NCBI RefSeq assembly: GCF_014197915.1
Contig: NZ_JACIGK010000017.1
Coordinates: 1-64,000, forward strand
DNA from: Roseospira visakhapatnamensis
GTDB taxonomy: Bacteria > Pseudomonadota > Alphaproteobacteria > Rhodospirillales > Rhodospirillaceae
Direction: 5' to 3'
Length of the DNA: 64,000 bases
Made by a program: the position numbers and the translations under genes. The first letter of the stretch is position 1. Each line of letters begins with the position of its first letter. The notes beneath the pieces are model-generated. The model made no database searches. It worked only from the letters and a program-made list of their open reading frames with translations, and had not been told where the DNA came from. This document shows, piece by piece, positions 61,904-64,000 of the stretch.

Positions 61904-61931
61904 TTGTAATTGTGGACTTTCACGTTATGCT
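61904..61931 (+). promoter_or_regulatory. Weak candidate promoter of the GGDEF-EAL gene
   Basis: TTGTAA at 61904-61909 and TATGCT at 61926-61931 are separated by 16 bases in a locally AT-rich patch, about 70 bases before the ATG at 62004. It is a moderate match only. Confidence 0.3.
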
Positions 61932-62003
61932 ATCTCAGGTGGGGCTCTGGTGCCATGAGGTGAGGCAGAGGGGGGGATCCACCGGCCTCTGTCGGGATCG
62001 ACG

Positions 62004-64000
62004 ATGCACACCATTCATGATGTGGGACCGCGACATGAGCATGCGGACGGGGCGCGCCTGAGCGCGCCGCCGTCGATGCGGGTGGACGGCGTGACGAAAC
62101 GCGGTGTGTCGGTCCAAATCAAAGCGGTGCTGGTCTCCACCGTTCTTCTGGGGGTGGCCCTGGGCATCGTTACGCTGGTGCTGCTCCTGGGGGTCGCGCC
62201 CCAGGTCGCGGCGCTGGACCGGATGCGCGCGGCGGATCGCCTCCACCAGGTTGTCGCGGCTCTGGACCGGGAGATGGTGGCGCTCGACGGGCTGGTCGCG
62301 GACCGGGCGGCGCGACCCCGCGGTGGCGTCGATGGCGCGCCCCAGGGGCTTCCCTCATCGCTGGTGGCGGCCGGCATCGCCGCCTTGGCGGTCGCCGATG
62401 CCGAGGGCGCGAGGGCCTGGGACGGCACGGGCGGCCCCCCCGTCGGTGTCCCCATCGGCGGTGCGGCCGGGGACGCCCCGTCGTGGCCGGGCGGCGACCC
62501 GCTGGAGGCCCTGCGCGCGCTGGTCGCCGAGGGGGACGGCGCGGCTGTGCGCGGGCTGATCGGCACGGCGCGCGGCCCGATGATGGTGGCGCGGTGGCCG
62601 CTGACGGCCGGAGAGGCCGGGGCCGCGTCCGGCGGCGCGCTGGCCATGGGGCGATGGCTGTCCGACGTCGTCGGCGCGGCGACCCCCGCCCGGTCCGGGC
62701 TGACCGTCACCCTGCGACCGGCCGTGGGCACGGATCCGCCCGCCGGCGGCCCGGCGGCGTCGACGGCGCGTGACGGGCACGGTGGGTCCGGCACCGACAT
62801 CACCGTCGTGCCGGGGCCTACCCCGGACACCCTGCGGGCCGTCGCGGTCCTGGACGACGTCTCCGGCGCGCCCCTGGCTCTCCTGCGGGCGGAGATCCCG
62901 AAGCAAGTGACGCCGATCGGCTGGCGGGCGCTCGGGATCGGGCTGGCCGTCATGGCCGGCGCGAGCCTGCTGGCGATCCTGGCCAGTCTGGCCGTGGTGC
63001 GGCGCATGGTGCTGACGCCCCTTGTGGATCTGGCCACGCACATCCGCGCGGTGACCAGCACCGGCGATCTGACCGACAGCCTGATCGAAACCGGTCGCCG
63101 GGATGAACTGGGCGATCTGGCCAACGCCATCAACGGCATGCGGCACCGCGTGGTCCGGCTGGCCTACTTCGATACCCTCACGGGACTGCCGAACCGGCGT
63201 CTGCTGGAAGACCGGGCGGACCAGTTGCTGCGCATCGCCCATCGCTCCGACCAGAAGGTCGCCCTTCTGTTCCTGGACCTGGACGGCTTCAAGGCCGTCA
63301 ACGACGCCAAGGGGCATGGCGCCGGCGATTCCCTGTTGCAGGCCGTGGCCCGGGGGCTGAAGCAGATGGTGCGCGAGTCGGACACCGTCGGGCGCCTGGG
63401 CGGCGACGAGTTCGTGGTCGTCATGCACAATCCCGCCGGCCGCGCCCAGGTGGAGGATCTGGCCGACCGTGTCCTGGAGCGCTTCCGCCAGCCGTTCCAG
63501 ACCAGCGTGGGCAAGGTGTTCGTCGGCGTGAGCATCGGCATCGCCCTCTATCCCGACGACGGCACCGATCTGCATGGCCTGCTGGGCAAGGCCGACGCCG
63601 CCATGTACCAGGCCAAGACGGCGGGCGGCGGCCGGTCCGCCTTCCTGAACGGCGACCAGCATCGCCAGGCGGCCGACTCCATGGACATGACCCAAGCCTT
63701 TCGCGAGGCGATCTTCGCCGATCAACTGCGGCTGGTCTACCAGCCCCAGGTGGACCTGGAGTCCGGGTCCCAGGTGCGCCACGAAGCCCTGATCCGCTGG
63801 GTCCATCCGCAGCGTGGCACCATTCGCGCCGAGGAGTTCATTCACCTGGCCGACTCCGGCACCCTGTTCGCGCGGCTCGACGCCTGGGTGCTGCGCACCG
63901 CCTGCGAGGCCCTGGCGCGGGGGCGCGGCGACGGGGCGGCGCTGAGTGTCGTGGCGGTCAATCTCAGCACCCGGCACCTGATCGGCCAGGACCTCGTCGG
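62004..64000 (+). CDS. Membrane GGDEF-EAL c-di-GMP signalling protein (3' end outside window)
   Basis: The gene is open to the window edge with 665 codons visible. A first membrane helix lies at about 37-57 (VLVSTVLLGVALGIVTLVLL), followed by a periplasmic sensor region. A second helix near 310-330 and a HAMP-like segment with LIETGRRDELGDLANAIN come next. The GGDEF domain has the intact motif RLGGDEFVVV, and the start of an EAL domain has EALIRW. It could be a bifunctional cyclase/phosphodiesterase or have one inactive half; the later EAL motifs are outside the window. The start ATG at 62004 has GGGAT six bases upstream; the alternative ATG 62076 has no ribosome binding site. Confidence 0.88.
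   Translation, partial: MHTIHDVGPRHEHADGARLSAPPSMRVDGVTKRGVSVQIKAVLVSTVLLGVALGIVTLVLLLGVAPQVAALDRMRAADRLHQVVAALDREMVALDGLVADRAARPRGGVDGAPQGLPSSLVAAGIAALAVADAEGARAWDGTGGPPVGVPIGGAAGDAPSWPGGDPLEALRALVAEGDGAAVRGLIGTARGPMMVARWPLTAGEAGAASGGALAMGRWLSDVVGAATPARSGLTVTLRPAVGTDPPAGGPAASTARDGHGGSGTDITVVPGPTPDTLRAVAVLDDVSGAPLALLRAEIPKQVTPIGWRALGIGLAVMAGASLLAILASLAVVRRMVLTPLVDLATHIRAVTSTGDLTDSLIETGRRDELGDLANAINGMRHRVVRLAYFDTLTGLPNRRLLEDRADQLLRIAHRSDQKVALLFLDLDGFKAVNDAKGHGAGDSLLQAVARGLKQMVRESDTVGRLGGDEFVVVMHNPAGRAQVEDLADRVLERFRQPFQTSVGKVFVGVSIGIALYPDDGTDLHGLLGKADAAMYQAKTAGGGRSAFLNGDQHRQAADSMDMTQAFREAIFADQLRLVYQPQVDLESGSQVRHEALIRWVHPQRGTIRAEEFIHLADSGTLFARLDAWVLRTACEALARGRGDGAALSVVAVNLSTRHLIGQDLV

Noticed and set aside
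1-64000. tRNA, rRNA, CRISPR array, prophage or replication origin
   Set aside because: I scanned intergenic regions by eye and saw no cloverleaf, regular spacer-repeat pattern, phage module or DnaA-box cluster. A tRNA or repeat search program would be decisive.

Overview
The window is high-GC, gene-dense DNA from a flagellated alphaproteobacterium, most likely of the Rhodospirillales/Rhodospirillaceae type. This rests on a CckA-like cell-cycle kinase placed directly after flhB, a compact flgB-flgC-fliE-fliQ-fliR-flhB cluster, a phasin, hopanoid genes (hpnA, hpnN), paired DUF2336 proteins, and strong codon bias that produces long antisense shadow frames. No rRNA, tRNA, CRISPR array or photosynthesis gene was seen.

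Region 1 (1-16841, minus strand) is a polyol-catabolism island that begins against the 3' end of an IS630-type transposase. It holds two RbsABC-type sugar/polyol ABC transporters, each with its own substrate-binding protein, a FGGY kinase, dehydrogenases and a cupin-AraC regulator. The upstream operon (xylitol dehydrogenase, AraC, xylulokinase, ATPase, permease, binding protein, then an intrinsic terminator at 9451-9482) fits xylitol to D-xylulose to D-xylulose-5-phosphate. The downstream operon (AraC, binding protein, ATPase, permease, erythritol/threitol-type dehydrogenase, L-xylulose-reductase-like SDR, ribitol-dehydrogenase-like SDR, ribulokinase-like FGGY kinase) fits ribitol or related C4/C5 polyols.

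Region 2 (17203-34418) is the most unusual part. Two operons diverge from a shared AT-rich region (26194-26562). Leftward are a small unknown protein, a one-module type I polyketide synthase (KS-AT-DH-KR-ACP-TE), a patatin-like protein lacking both catalytic residues, a CheX-like phosphatase and a CheY-like receiver. Rightward are a 1979-residue protein (degenerate Ser/Thr kinase, AAA ATPase, GAF, HPt, CheA-like ATPase), a second CheX-like protein, a second CheY-like receiver and a PAS-GGDEF diguanylate cyclase. The duplicated CheX/CheY pairs bracketing the polyketide synthase suggest one phosphorelay-controlled lipid or polyketide signalling system. I do not recognise it as a described system.

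Region 3 (34585-45419) contains hpnA-hpnN, an aldo/keto reductase, and a leftward TPP-riboswitch-controlled thiamine-precursor transporter (ThiZ-ThiX-ThiY) followed by an RsmB-like rRNA methyltransferase. It also holds an orphan phoU with its own promoter and a phasin gene with a perfect palindromic operator upstream.

Region 4 (45471-53287) holds a TetR regulator, two DUF2336 proteins coupled to a PAS-GAF-GGDEF diguanylate cyclase, a small unknown gene, structured non-coding DNA, an alpha/beta hydrolase and a tiny PLDc_N membrane protein. The membrane protein gene overlaps the 3' end of the CckA-like gene in antisense.

Region 5 (53207-64000) holds the flagellar export and rod genes ending in the CckA-like kinase. 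Divergent from them are a free-standing FlhB C-terminal-domain protein with a coupled unknown partner, a PaaI thioesterase behind a perfect palindrome, and a membrane GGDEF-EAL protein cut by the window edge.
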